DNA from: an uncultured Prevotellaceae bacterium
GTDB lineage: Bacteria; Bacteroidota; Bacteroidia; Bacteroidales; Bacteroidaceae
Length of the DNA stretch: 64,000 nt
Direction of reading: 5' to 3'
NCBI GenBank assembly: GCA_946402905.1
Contig: CAMIYC010000011.1
Location: forward strand, 23,257-87,256
In this document: positions 1 through 10,247 of the stretch, in pieces
How positions within the stretch are numbered: the stretch's first letter is position 1
How the letters are laid out: every line of letters begins with the position of its first letter
Notes under the pieces: generated by a model
What the model saw: the letters and a program-made list of their open reading frames with translations, nothing else
Told to the model about the DNA's origin: nothing
Database searches by the model: none
Program-made: the position numbers and the translations under genes

Positions 1-2
1 GC

Positions 3-111
3 TCCCCCTCTAAGTTAGAGGGGCCAGGGGGAGTGTGTCATCTTTACAACCTCCATTTGCAGTTGTAGCCAATTCCCCCTCTAAGTTAGAGGGGGCCAGG
101 GGGAGTGTGTC
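3..111. repeat. Two direct copies (3-39 and 74-111) of tccccctctaagttagagggg(g)ccagggggagtgtgtc, each containing the inverted repeat cccctctaa-g-ttagagggg
   Basis: Read directly; copies differ by a single g insertion. Confidence 0.85.
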
Positions 112-550
112 GCTCAAGGAGACGTCCCATTGCGGCGTCTCTACTTCGCCTGATAATGACATAAGCAGGTATTTGATGAAAGTCCTTCACATCAAACACC
201 TGCCCATGTCATTACTTGCATAAATTTAAGGAGGAATTCTCTAATAAGTCAACTTTCGACGTAGAAGAAGAAACCATTCCCGACGTGGAAGGCAGTACGC
301 TTTGGGACGAATAAAATGAACCATAATTGTATAAAATCCCTTTTAATTTTTTAACAGATCTCTATTGGAAGTCGGGGCGGTGTGAATCGCCCCGACTTTT
401 TCGCTTGATGAGAGCCAGGTTTCAGCCCGCTCAGTGCTGTGATGCGACAGCTACGACACGTTTTCTCCATTTTGTCGCAAAAGTGGTGGTCGTGTCGCAA
501 TCATCGGTGCGAAAAAATTCACAAACCGTTCATCCCATTCTTTTTTTTAT

Positions 551-558
551 TACTTTTG
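551..558 (+). promoter_or_regulatory. Bacteroidetes -7 like motif TACTTTTG upstream of the 620..1303 ORF
   Basis: Matches TAnnTTTG; no clear -33 TTG seen. Confidence 0.4.
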
Positions 559-619
559 CAATGTCAAAGAGACAGACACCAGACAAAAATCAAATAAAAA
601 ATCTATAAAACTTAGAAAG

Positions 620-1303
620 ATGAAGACAATGAAAAAAATCATGATCGCCGCTTTGTTCGTTTGCGGCTTCGGAGTGAATGCACAGGCACAGGATTATTAC
701 GAGACAAAGCATGACGTGGCTATCACGGTAGGTACGGGTACTACTTCACAAATTTTCAACGGTCTCTCCGATTTTTCCAGTGTCATGGGTTCGATGATGA
801 TCACTGGCATCCTCTCGGGAGGAGAACTTATAGGTTACACCTCCTACGACATCAAGATGGAGACACCTACTATCACTGCAGAATATTTCTATCATATTAA
901 CAAGGTCGTGAGCTTGGGCGGTATCGTGGGATTCAATGCAAGAATCGACGATATGTATGGAAACATCCGTTATGGCAACGATACCGAGAAAAAAGAAAAA
1001 ATCGGTGAAGGCAAAAGAATCAATCTCACCATTTTGCCCGCCGCAAAGTTTGACTGGCTCCGGAAGAAACATTTCGGCCTTTACTCCAAAGTAGCAGCCG
1101 GCATCACGCTCAACATCGATAAGCAGACTGTGGATGGAGGTGATGGCAAGGAGCATGAGGTGGCAAAAGACACCGAGACTTTCTTCAACTTCCAGGCCTC
1201 GGTCCTCGGTGTGGAGGCTGGCTCGCAGAGAGTACGCGGATTTGCAGAGCTGGGCTTTGGTGAGCAGGGTATTATCTTGGCTGGTATCCGCTGCAAGTTC
1301 TGA
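620..1303 (+). CDS. Putative outer-membrane beta-barrel protein (hypothetical)
   Basis: Signal peptide MKKIMIAALFVCGFGVNAQAQ, alternating beta-strand pattern, ends in GIRCKF (terminal aromatic). Confidence 0.7.
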   Translation: MKTMKKIMIAALFVCGFGVNAQAQDYYETKHDVAITVGTGTTSQIFNGLSDFSSVMGSMMITGILSGGELIGYTSYDIKMETPTITAEYFYHINKVVSLGGIVGFNARIDDMYGNIRYGNDTEKKEKIGEGKRINLTILPAAKFDWLRKKHFGLYSKVAAGITLNIDKQTVDGGDGKEHEVAKDTETFFNFQASVLGVEAGSQRVRGFAELGFGEQGIILAGIRCKF

Positions 1304-1360
1304 TATCAACCATTGATTGTCACGACAGCCAGGATTCTTGATTGGGTGACAACAAATCAT

Positions 1361-1391
1361 CACGGGGGCAGGTTTAAAACCTGCCCCCGTG
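1361..1391. terminator. Perfect 15-bp inverted repeat, likely bidirectional terminator between convergent genes
   Basis: cacgggggcaggttt-a-aaacctgcccccgtg followed by attttggt. Confidence 0.7.
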
Positions 1392-1423
1392 ATTTTGGTA
1401 CGTCCGATTTTGGCCTACGTGTG

Positions 1424-4400
1424 TCAGGCGTTCTTTACTTGTCCGTCTTCTATGACGAGCGTCTTGGCTTCCACCAGGCTGTTGACGGCGCGCATGATAG
1501 CTTCGTCGAGTTTTGGCGTACGCCGGCTGTAGCCCAATATTTTTACGATCTGGCGCTTCAGATCCTCGGTGGGTACAGACAATTGCTGGCGTACGGCCAG
1601 GCGCACGGCATTCTTGATCTCTATCATCGGTATCTCGTCGATGTCGCGTCCACTGCCCTTGCGGTATTTGTCGTAGTCCCGGGCCGCGTCAGCGGTATCC
1701 CAGTAGTAGGGGTTGGCTTCTGGCGATGACGGGTCGCGGTAGGCGACACTGTCGGCCACCTCTTTCACTTCCTGCTGGATGTGGAGTGCACGGCTCTGTG
1801 AGAAGAGCTCGGCGATGCGCTTGCATATCGTGTTGAGCGTGACGGGTTGCTCCTGCTTGATCACCGCCTTGATGCTGTTGGTCATGGTGCGCCGCGCCGT
1901 CTGGAAGAGGCGGGGCCAGTAGTAGTCATAGCAGGGACTGAAATGCTTGGCCACGTATTCCTCTTCGTTGTCGTTGGTCATCTCGATGATGATTTCGTCT
2001 TCTTTCACGTCGAAGGGCACGGCATCGGCCAGCAGTTTCGCTTCGGAGGGCTTCGCCGGTTCAGCGGCCTTGGCCCGGGGTGCCCCTTTCAGCAGGGAGG
2101 ACTGGGGCTTTTTCTCTTCCTGCGCTTTGCTCTTGCGTGCGTTCTGAATGCCCTCTATGCGGTGCAGGATGCGCTCCATCACGGTGTCGCGGTTCATAAA
2201 CCAGTCGATGGTCCATATACGCATCAGGTTCCATCCCAGCCCTTTGAGTACGCCAGGCTGACAGATTTCGCGGTCGCGCTCTGTGCGGGTGTTGAAATAG
2301 TTCTTGCCGTCACAGATGATGCCGAGCAGATAGCCATTCTGGTCGTCGGGGTCGACAACGGCCAGGTCGATCTTGAAGCGTGAACGCCCCACCTGGGTGT
2401 CTACCTGGAATCCACGGCTGCGCAGCTCGGTGGCTATCGAGTCGATGAGGGCGGTCTCTGTCTGTTCCTCTACCTGGCTCGACGCAATCGACATCCGGCC
2501 GTTCTTGGCAAACTCCAGAAAGCGCTTCAGGCCTTCCACGCCACGCGCACGGCTGCGGTTCAGGTCGATCTGCTCGGGGCGGAGGGTGGAGAACACCACC
2601 ATCTCATAGCGGGCGCGGCTCACGGCCACGTTCAGGCGCCGCTCTCCGCCCTGGTTGTTGAGCGGGCCGAAGTTCATCGATACCTTGCCACTCTTGTCGG
2701 GGCCGTAGCCTACGGAGAAGAGGATGACGTCGCGCTCGTCGCCCTGCACATTCTCCAGATTTTTGATGAAGATGGGCTCTTCGCAGTCGTAGGCGCGTTT
2801 TTCCAGTTCGGGATGCTTGCTCAGCTCGTCTACGAGGATATCCTCGATCAGGTCTTGCTGCACCTTGCTGAAAGATACCACGCCGATGCTTTGTCTTGAC
2901 AGTTGGTCGTCGCTCAGACGGCGCACCACTTCTTTGACGATGGCTTCTGCCTCGGCGCGGTTGCTGCGTGTCTTACCCATGTCGTAGGTGCCGTCGATAG
3001 GCACGAAACTCACCTTCGAGGCCCGGTCGTCGACAGAAGGGAAGGTATACAACTTGCCGTCGTAATATTGAGAGTTGCTGAAGGCAATCAGACTCTCATG
3101 GCGGGAACGGTAGTGCCAAGTGAGATAGTGGTGGGGGAACGACAGGGTGATGCAGTCGTCGAGGATGCTCTCCATGTCGTCGTTGTCGGCCTCATTCTCG
3201 TCCACCTGTGTGCTGGTGAAGAAACTCGTGGGAGGCATCTGCTTCGGGTCGCCCACCACGATGAGGGCCTTGCCGCGGGCAATGGCTCCCACGGCTTCAC
3301 TCGTAGGCATCTGCGAGGCTTCGTCGAAGACCACCAGGTCAAACTTCTCCTGGTTGAGGTCGATAAATTGTGCCACGGAGATGGGACTCATCAGCATGCA
3401 GGGACACAGTTTGGGCAGCAGGGTGGGTATTTGGTCTATGATATGGCGGATGGTGGCTCCGCGGCCTCCCGAGGCGATATAGCGCTTCAGAATGCCCACC
3501 TCGGAACCGCTGGCGGCCTCAATGGTGAGCGAGGGGATGCTGGAGGCCAGCTTGCAGTAAAGTGCTTTCTTGGTCAGCTCCTGGAATTGCCGTGCCATGT
3601 CGCGGTACTTCTCTATCATGTCCTCAAAGATCATGCCGTTGAACATCTGCAGCTCCTGACGGCCGTCGATCACATCCATCGACAATTTCTTATAAAGACC
3701 TCGCTGCATGGCCTGGAGCGCCTCGCCCACGGAATGACCGCTCTCGATATAATCGACCACGGAGGCGAGGTGAGACTTTTGCAGCTGTTGCTTGCGGATG
3801 CACCACTGGGCCCAGTCTCTCGACTTGTCGATGTGCGAGATCCATTCGGGCAGACGCTCCTGGATGGACTCGAGTGTAAGTGACGGGTCGAAAATGACGG
3901 CCGATGCGCCTTCGCGCACCAGGGCGGTCAGCTGGCTCACTGCGCTCATGTCGGTGCTGAGAGTGGCGTTGGCGTCGATGGCGGGAATGTAGGCTGCCGG
4001 AGTGCCCGTGTCGCGCACCATCTCCTGCAACTGGCGGGATTTCTCCAGATAGGTCGCTATCTGTGCCCACTGCTCCTTGCCGCTCACACCCATCGAGCCG
4101 AATAGCCTCTGAGTCTCGTCTTTGCTCTCAGCCACCTGGGCTGCTTTGCGGTGGTAATCCTGCAGCTGGGCGATCAGTGGGTCGATGTGTTCCTCACTGA
4201 TGTCGGCGCGATAGCCCTTCAGGCTGTTCACCACCTTTTTCTTGGCGAAGATCCTGGCCAACGCCCATTTCTCGCAGGCTACTGTCCAGTCGGCCTTGAG
4301 TTTCATTACGTCGGCCTGCAGGATCTCAGGGGCATACGACTGGGTGATGGCTGCACTCAGCTGGTCGCGCTCTCGGCCAAGGGCGATAAGTGCCTGCCAC

Positions 4401-7195
4401 CTCTTCTGCTGCTCGGGGTCGCAGGCGGTCTTGACCATGTCGGCGTTGACCAGGGGAATCTCTCTCACCAGGTTGACAAAACGCTCAGCCCATGCCGCGC
4501 CACGCAGCGTGGAGGCTATCGAAAGCCCGTTGGCATTGGCCAGCCGTTTGATGGTGTCGGCGGCCTGTGATACCAGTGCCGGCATTTTCTGCAGCGTCTG
4601 GCCGATGACCTGTTGGGTGTCGTAAGAAGGGTTGGTGATGCGCAGGCCGTTGAGGGGGTGCGTACTGGGATGGCCGGTGATGCCGAAGACGGCGTCAAGC
4701 TCTTTCACCTGACTCTCCGCTGCGGAGATGCCGGCGCTGTCGATGCCTTTGACCAACTCGGCGTCGGGGGCTATCGACTCGTCGTAGTCGATGGCTACAT
4801 AGCGCGTGATATAGTCATAGAGCGACAGGCCCGATGGCTGCGGCCGGTGGAGCAGGTCGACCTGATGGATGAGCTTCTGCCGGTGGTCGAAGAGAGTCTT
4901 CGATTCCTGGGCGTATTCCTCGGGTGTCTTGATGCGGGTGATGTCGAGGGCTTTCTGCAGTTGTTGCAGCAGATGGCTCTTGGTCATCTTGTTGGAGTGC
5001 ATCTCCAGGCAGAATGGCTCCAGCCCGATCTTCGCCAGACGGCGTTGCACCACCTCCAGGGCAGCCATCTTCTCGGCCACAAAAAGCACACGGCGGTTGT
5101 GGTAGAGGGCATTGGCGATCATGTTGGTGATGGTCTGGCTCTTGCCTGTGCCCGGAGGGCCGTAAAGGATGAAGCTGCGACCCTCGCCCGACTCAATGAC
5201 GGCCTCAAGCTGCGAAGAGTCTACGTCCACGGGGATGGCATAGCTGCCCGGCTCTATGGTGCTGTCGATGGCGCGGGTGTCGGTCTCGTCGCTCTCGGCG
5301 ATGTCTACAAGCCGCTTCTGGATCAGACTCTCAATGATGGGATTCTGCCGCATCTTGTCCGAGTTGTTGTGGATGTCGTTCCACATCACAAACTTGTTGA
5401 ATGAGAAGATGCCAAGCATGCACTCTTCGACCACATCCCACCGGGGGTGGTCCTTGACGGCGGCGCGCACGATGGAGAACACCTGGCGCACATCGGCACC
5501 GGAGTCGTCGAGGGGCAGCGGGTTCACACCGCTGATGGTCACGCCATATTGTTGCTGCATCATCTCCACAAGGGTGGTGTTGAAGGTGAGGTCTTCCTCC
5601 CGCACGCGCAGTACATAGTTTTTGCCGCTCTTCTTGATGATGTCTACAGGCTCCAGGAGAAGCGGAGCATAGCGTGGCTTCACGCTCTTCTCGGTCTCAT
5701 ACCATTTCAGCATGCCAAGTGTGAGGAAGAGCGTGTTGGCTCCGTTTTCCTCCAGGGCAGTGCGTGAGGTGCGGAAGAAGCTCGTCAGGGCGGTGAGCAG
5801 GTCGTCGCTGTCCCAGTAGGAGTATATCTGGTTGTGCTTCATCGCCTCCTTGACGATGGGCTCCAGTGTCTCGGCGTAGGCTTTTGAGTTGTAGATACCG
5901 GTCTCGTCGGGCAGTATCTTTTGGTCCGAAGGCATGGGTAGGATATGGAAGTCTTCTTTTGCCTGAAGATGGTCTTCCATCAGGTCGATGTCGAAGGAGA
6001 TGAAAGGCACGAGCTTCTTGCCGATACGGGCGTTGAGCAGGTTGTTGCGCAACGAGAAGTCAAGCAGCTTGCGCTCCCAGATCTGCTGGCGTGTCAGCTT
6101 GCGGCCGTCCTCCGTCTGCAGGTCGTAGCTCTTCTGCTCCTTGATGCTGTCGGTGGCGTGATCGAGGGCAATACCCTCCGCCGACTGACCGCTGCTCTTG
6201 AGCGGCAGGGGGCGGATGCCGTCCAGGCGGCATCGGTATATGTCGACGGCCATGATAAACTGGTCGGGCGACTGATATAGGTGCTTCTCGGCCTCGCTTA
6301 CGGCTTTTTCGAAAGGTACGTTCTTCTCTGTCAGGCAGGTGGCCTCCACCACGACAATCTCATTGATGCCGTCGGCGATGGACTTGGACAGGAAACTCAG
6401 GTCATCGCAGATAATCTGCGGATAGTATTTGTCAACCAGCCAGCAACCCACATACATGTGACCCTCGTGAATGATGAGCAGCGGGTGTAGGCCCACTGAT
6501 TCCAGACAGGTGGCAAAGCTGAGGGAGAGGTCGGCGCAGGTGCCGAGCTTCTGGCTGAGCAACTGGCCGATCAGACGGATGCGCTGGCCGTTTTTCTCAA
6601 AACTGGCGGGCGGGGCGCAATATACCAGACTCTCTCCGCGCAGGGCCTCGTAGATAGAAGCCACCTGGGCGCGCACACGGTTGGGATCCTGTGTCTGATA
6701 CTCGTCGAGTGACGACGAACCGGTGAGACGCTCCAGCTGTTTGGCGGCGTTGATCCTCACTTGGGAGGCTTCGGGGGCATTGGGGGTGACAAAGGTGGCC
6801 AGCAACTCAGGCATGACATTGATGCCGGGCCACTCGTCGATGGCCATCAGGCGGATGGGGTGAGTGGTGCGCGACAGCGTATGGTCGCCGGATGCGATAG
6901 TCAGACTGAATGTGGTGTCGACACTTTCGGTCAGCTGCCGCAGCTTTTCCACATCGGGCTTGATGCTGAGACCACCGACGCTCACGGTCTGTCCCCGGGG
7001 AATGAGGTCGATGACCGACTCACTCGTCTCTAAGAACTCACCCGACAGACTGACGGTCAGTTCGCGCCAGTCGCTCTCGTCATCATTGGTCAGTTCGCAG
7101 GTGCCTAAATATTTCGAGCCATTGACCGACATCGCATAGTTGATACAGGGCAGATATTCCAGTCGGATGTTCTTGTCGGTGAGTTGTTCTTTCAT
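1424..7195 (-). CDS. DUF4011 / superfamily I helicase / Vsr-like (MTES_1575) nuclease / DUF3320 protein; resembles single-protein Hhe-type antiphage architecture
   Basis: WERKLLDFSLRNNLLNARIG (DUF4011), GPPGTGKSQT Walker A, VVFDEASQMPTSEA Walker B, helicase C-terminal motifs, nuclease-like RSRGFQVDTQVGRSRFKIDLAVVDP..CDG. Start set at MKEQLTDKN, downstream of the upstream SSR. Confidence 0.8.
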   Translation of the reverse strand: MKEQLTDKNIRLEYLPCINYAMSVNGSKYLGTCELTNDDESDWRELTVSLSGEFLETSESVIDLIPRGQTVSVGGLSIKPDVEKLRQLTESVDTTFSLTIASGDHTLSRTTHPIRLMAIDEWPGINVMPELLATFVTPNAPEASQVRINAAKQLERLTGSSSLDEYQTQDPNRVRAQVASIYEALRGESLVYCAPPASFEKNGQRIRLIGQLLSQKLGTCADLSLSFATCLESVGLHPLLIIHEGHMYVGCWLVDKYYPQIICDDLSFLSKSIADGINEIVVVEATCLTEKNVPFEKAVSEAEKHLYQSPDQFIMAVDIYRCRLDGIRPLPLKSSGQSAEGIALDHATDSIKEQKSYDLQTEDGRKLTRQQIWERKLLDFSLRNNLLNARIGKKLVPFISFDIDLMEDHLQAKEDFHILPMPSDQKILPDETGIYNSKAYAETLEPIVKEAMKHNQIYSYWDSDDLLTALTSFFRTSRTALEENGANTLFLTLGMLKWYETEKSVKPRYAPLLLEPVDIIKKSGKNYVLRVREEDLTFNTTLVEMMQQQYGVTISGVNPLPLDDSGADVRQVFSIVRAAVKDHPRWDVVEECMLGIFSFNKFVMWNDIHNNSDKMRQNPIIESLIQKRLVDIAESDETDTRAIDSTIEPGSYAIPVDVDSSQLEAVIESGEGRSFILYGPPGTGKSQTITNMIANALYHNRRVLFVAEKMAALEVVQRRLAKIGLEPFCLEMHSNKMTKSHLLQQLQKALDITRIKTPEEYAQESKTLFDHRQKLIHQVDLLHRPQPSGLSLYDYITRYVAIDYDESIAPDAELVKGIDSAGISAAESQVKELDAVFGITGHPSTHPLNGLRITNPSYDTQQVIGQTLQKMPALVSQAADTIKRLANANGLSIASTLRGAAWAERFVNLVREIPLVNADMVKTACDPEQQKRWQALIALGRERDQLSAAITQSYAPEILQADVMKLKADWTVACEKWALARIFAKKKVVNSLKGYRADISEEHIDPLIAQLQDYHRKAAQVAESKDETQRLFGSMGVSGKEQWAQIATYLEKSRQLQEMVRDTGTPAAYIPAIDANATLSTDMSAVSQLTALVREGASAVIFDPSLTLESIQERLPEWISHIDKSRDWAQWCIRKQQLQKSHLASVVDYIESGHSVGEALQAMQRGLYKKLSMDVIDGRQELQMFNGMIFEDMIEKYRDMARQFQELTKKALYCKLASSIPSLTIEAASGSEVGILKRYIASGGRGATIRHIIDQIPTLLPKLCPCMLMSPISVAQFIDLNQEKFDLVVFDEASQMPTSEAVGAIARGKALIVVGDPKQMPPTSFFTSTQVDENEADNDDMESILDDCITLSFPHHYLTWHYRSRHESLIAFSNSQYYDGKLYTFPSVDDRASKVSFVPIDGTYDMGKTRSNRAEAEAIVKEVVRRLSDDQLSRQSIGVVSFSKVQQDLIEDILVDELSKHPELEKRAYDCEEPIFIKNLENVQGDERDVILFSVGYGPDKSGKVSMNFGPLNNQGGERRLNVAVSRARYEMVVFSTLRPEQIDLNRSRARGVEGLKRFLEFAKNGRMSIASSQVEEQTETALIDSIATELRSRGFQVDTQVGRSRFKIDLAVVDPDDQNGYLLGIICDGKNYFNTRTERDREICQPGVLKGLGWNLMRIWTIDWFMNRDTVMERILHRIEGIQNARKSKAQEEKKPQSSLLKGAPRAKAAEPAKPSEAKLLADAVPFDVKEDEIIIEMTNDNEEEYVAKHFSPCYDYYWPRLFQTARRTMTNSIKAVIKQEQPVTLNTICKRIAELFSQSRALHIQQEVKEVADSVAYRDPSSPEANPYYWDTADAARDYDKYRKGSGRDIDEIPMIEIKNAVRLAVRQQLSVPTEDLKRQIVKILGYSRRTPKLDEAIMRAVNSLVEAKTLVIEDGQVKNA

Positions 7196-7221
7196 GATCG
7201 CTTGTGTTTGAAGGATTATTG

Positions 7222-7284
7222 TTCCGAGTGTTCCGAGTATTCTGAGTATTCTGAGTATTCTGAGTATTCTGAGTAATCCGAGTG
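7222..7284. repeat. 9-bp short tandem repeat, 7 units (consensus ttctgagta)
   Basis: Units at 7222, 7231, 7240, 7249, 7258, 7267, 7276; four exact ttctgagta copies flanked by variants. Confidence 0.9.
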
Positions 7285-7299
7285 CTATGAGCACTCGGA
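7278..7299. other. Small hairpin ccgagtgc-tatga-gcactcgg next to the SSR
   Basis: 8-bp perfect inverted repeat, 5-nt loop; no U-tract on either side. Confidence 0.6.
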
Positions 7300-7303
7300 T
7301 TTA

Positions 7304-8083
7304 TTAATAAGAGGCAGTACAGGAGATGCCCTCGGCTATCACCTTGTCGCGGATGGCGTCCAGTTCCTGGCGGGTGGCTTTCTCAAGACCACGGGTGGGC
7401 GTCTCGCGGTCGATCGTGTAGATCATGACCTCACGCGGGGTGATCAGGCGCAGTGCATGAAGCCACGGCTGCACGTATCGGTCGGACGTGTTGTCGTAGT
7501 CGATGCCGTCTGCCACGCCTTTCATAAACATAGTCTGGATGATCACGCGGCCTTGGAAAAGCTGTAGGTTGGCGATTACCTCGTCTACGTCGTAGGTCCT
7601 GCCTATGGGGCGGTCTGTCTTTCGGATGTAGTCGATGTCCACCGTGTCGAGTTTCTGAATGTTGTTGTCTACTCTCATCAGGGCGGCTCTTACCAAGGGG
7701 TGATGGATGAAGGTGGCATTGCTCAGCACAGAAACCTTGGCAGTGGGAGCATACCGGTCGCGCAGGCGTAGGGTGTCGTCGATAATCTCGGCAAAGTGGG
7801 GGTGACCGGTGGGCTCGCCATTGCCGGCGAAAGTCAGCACATCGGGCACCTGACCCTCTTCAGCCATCTTGATGAGCGTCTGCTCCAGACTCGTGGCCAC
7901 CTCTTCACGGGTGGGGCGGGGGGAATGTGGACGGTGGTCGGCGTTGAAGCCGCATTCGCAGTATACACAGTCGAATGTGCACATCTTGCCGTCTCCGGGT
8001 TGCAGGTTGATGCCAAGGGATAATCCCAGACGGCGGCTGTGTACCGGGCCGAATATGGGTGATGGATAAATGATAGTGCTCAT
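7304..8083 (-). CDS. Radical SAM protein
   Basis: CTFDCVYCECG (CxxxCxxC), FAGNGEPTGHP motif. Confidence 0.85.
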   Translation of the reverse strand: MSTIIYPSPIFGPVHSRRLGLSLGINLQPGDGKMCTFDCVYCECGFNADHRPHSPRPTREEVATSLEQTLIKMAEEGQVPDVLTFAGNGEPTGHPHFAEIIDDTLRLRDRYAPTAKVSVLSNATFIHHPLVRAALMRVDNNIQKLDTVDIDYIRKTDRPIGRTYDVDEVIANLQLFQGRVIIQTMFMKGVADGIDYDNTSDRYVQPWLHALRLITPREVMIYTIDRETPTRGLEKATRQELDAIRDKVIAEGISCTASY

Positions 8084-8176
8084 TATTTTCTTATGTTTAA
8101 GTCAGTATCCAGATGTCATAACTCATGCAAAGATAGCGATTTTTTCAGTCAATATGCGTTAATAGTAGTTAAAGTG

Positions 8177-8207
8177 TTGCTATGACCAATAAAAATTTGT
8201 ACTTTTG
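8177..8207 (+). promoter_or_regulatory. Bacteroidetes-type promoter upstream of ftsX (TTG, 20 bp, TACTTTTG)
   Basis: TTG at 8177-8179, TACTTTTG at 8200-8207. Confidence 0.65.
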
Positions 8208-8237
8208 TACCAAAATTGGTGTATTATAGCCTAAAAA

Positions 8238-9116
8238 ATGGGAAAAAACAAGAGTAAAGCCCGCAGCCGCCAAGGCTTGCAGGTCGTGACGTTATGCATC
8301 AGCACCTCCATGGTGCTTATCTTATTGGGAATGGTTGTTTTCACGGTATTCACTGCCAGGAATCTTTCTTCGTATGTCAAGGAGACACTTACTGTCACCA
8401 TGCTGCTCAGCGAGGATATTACAGACTCCGAGGCTCAACAACTGTGCAACGATCTTGGCAACAGGCCGTATATCAATAAGTTGGAGTTCATCGGAAAAGA
8501 AGAGGTGCTCAAAGAGCAAACCAAGGTGCTGGGCACCAACCCGGCAGATTTCGCAGGTACCAATCCGTTCCTCTCTTCCATCGAGTTTCAGCTCAATGCC
8601 GATTATGCCAATAACGATTCGCTCAAATGGATCTCTGACGAATTGACCAAATTGCCGAAAGTGGCAGAAATTACTTATCCGGAAGACTTGATTGACAGCG
8701 TGAACAAGACCCTGCGCAAAGTGAGTCTTGTGTTGCTGGTGTTGGCGGCCCTCTTGCTGGTGGTCTCTTTTGCACTCATCAACAACACGGTCAAGCTCGG
8801 CATCTACTCACGGCGCTTCAATATACATACGATGAAGTTGGTAGGGGCTTCCTGGAATTTCATCCGTAAGCCTTTCATCAGGCAGGCGGTGGTCCTTGGT
8901 CTCGTAGCGGGCATCATAGCCAATATCGTGCTCGCCATCGGCATGTATTCCCTCTATCAGTATCAACCAGATGTCATGACGGTCATCACATGGCAAGTGT
9001 TGGCAGTCACAGCCGTGGCCGTGTTGCTTTTCGGTGTGATCATCACCACTTTCTGCTCATGGCTCTCTGTCAACAACTTCCTCCGCATGAAAGCCGGTGA
9101 GTTGTATAAGATTTAA
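8238..9116 (+). CDS. ftsX: Cell division permease FtsX
   Basis: N-terminal TM, extracellular domain, three C-terminal TMs; FtsX-like RRFNIHTMKLVGASWNFIRKPF. Confidence 0.88.
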   Translation: MGKNKSKARSRQGLQVVTLCISTSMVLILLGMVVFTVFTARNLSSYVKETLTVTMLLSEDITDSEAQQLCNDLGNRPYINKLEFIGKEEVLKEQTKVLGTNPADFAGTNPFLSSIEFQLNADYANNDSLKWISDELTKLPKVAEITYPEDLIDSVNKTLRKVSLVLLVLAALLLVVSFALINNTVKLGIYSRRFNIHTMKLVGASWNFIRKPFIRQAVVLGLVAGIIANIVLAIGMYSLYQYQPDVMTVITWQVLAVTAVAVLLFGVIITTFCSWLSVNNFLRMKAGELYKI

Positions 9117-9153
9117 TTCATCCATTCATTAACCCAGAAATCAAAACACAAAA

Positions 9154-9393
9154 ATGGATAAACGCAACCTGGCCTTCGGCCGTGTCAATTTCATTCTTTT
9201 AGCCGTGAGCATGATCATCATCATCGTGGGCTTCATCCTGATGGGCAGCAAAGGCTCTGACGAGACCGCTTTCAATCCGGAAATCTTCAACACCATGCAC
9301 ATCAAAGTGGCACCGGTGGTATGTTTCATCGGATTTGTGATGATGATTTATGCGGTAGTACATAAGACCAAGGACGAGGAGGATAAGAAATGA
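9154..9393 (+). CDS. DUF3098 family two-TM membrane protein
   Basis: Two TM helices; lies between ftsX and uppP. Confidence 0.75.
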   Translation: MDKRNLAFGRVNFILLAVSMIIIIVGFILMGSKGSDETAFNPEIFNTMHIKVAPVVCFIGFVMMIYAVVHKTKDEEDKK

Positions 9394-10247
9394 CCTGGAT
9401 AGAGACTATCATCATTTCCATCGTCGAGGGACTGACCGAGTTTCTCCCCGTATCCTCTACGGGCCACATGATCATCACGCAGAATCTGCTGGGCATCCCT
9501 CAGGGAGATCCTTTCGTGCACGCCTTCACTTTTATCATACAGTTCGGGGCTATCCTGTCAGTGGTCTGTCTCTATTGGAAAAAGTTCTTCCAACTCAATC
9601 ATACACCGGTGCCCGAGGGGAGCAACCTGTTTCAGCGGCTGAAGCACCGCTATCACTTCTATTGGATCCTCTTCGTGGGTGTCGTGCCTGCCGTGGTCAT
9701 CGGACTGCTTGCCAAGAAGTCGGGAGTGCTCGACTGGCTCCTCGACAGTGTGGAGGTGGTGGCTGTCATGCTGGTGCTTGGAGGTGTCTTCATGCTCTAT
9801 TGCGACAGACTGTTCAATAAAGGATCTGACAAAAACCTGGTCACAGAGCGGCGCGCGTTCAACATCGGTCTCTATCAGTGCATCTCGGTCATACCCGGAG
9901 TGTCACGGTCGATGGCTACCATTGTGGGTGGAATGACTCAGGGACTCACACGCAAGAAGGCAGCAGAGTTCTCATTCTTCCTTGCAGTGCCCACCATGGC
10001 CGGGGCCACTTTGCTCGACCTGCTCGACCTCTTCAAGGAGGAGACGGCGTGGGCCACCACGCACAATATCACCATGCTGGTGCTGGGATGCGTCGTGGCA
10101 TTCATTGTCGCATTGCTGGCCATGAAATGGTTCGTCGCCTTCCTCACCAAATATGGCTTCAAGGCCTTCGGGATATATCGCATCATCGTGGGGGGCATCA
10201 TCATCGTGCTGCTGCTCACGGGGCATTCATTAGCCATGGTCGACTGA
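9390..10247 (+). CDS. uppP: Undecaprenyl-diphosphatase
   Basis: EGLTEFLPVSSTGHMI and PGVSRSMATI signatures; 4-nt overlap with the preceding gene. Confidence 0.95.
   Translation: MTWIETIIISIVEGLTEFLPVSSTGHMIITQNLLGIPQGDPFVHAFTFIIQFGAILSVVCLYWKKFFQLNHTPVPEGSNLFQRLKHRYHFYWILFVGVVPAVVIGLLAKKSGVLDWLLDSVEVVAVMLVLGGVFMLYCDRLFNKGSDKNLVTERRAFNIGLYQCISVIPGVSRSMATIVGGMTQGLTRKKAAEFSFFLAVPTMAGATLLDLLDLFKEETAWATTHNITMLVLGCVVAFIVALLAMKWFVAFLTKYGFKAFGIYRIIVGGIIIVLLLTGHSLAMVD

Noticed and set aside
1847-7139. Many plus-strand ORFs of 60-326 aa (for example 2903..3883)
   Set aside because: All lie antisense to the well-supported helicase/nuclease gene; high-GC shadow ORFs.
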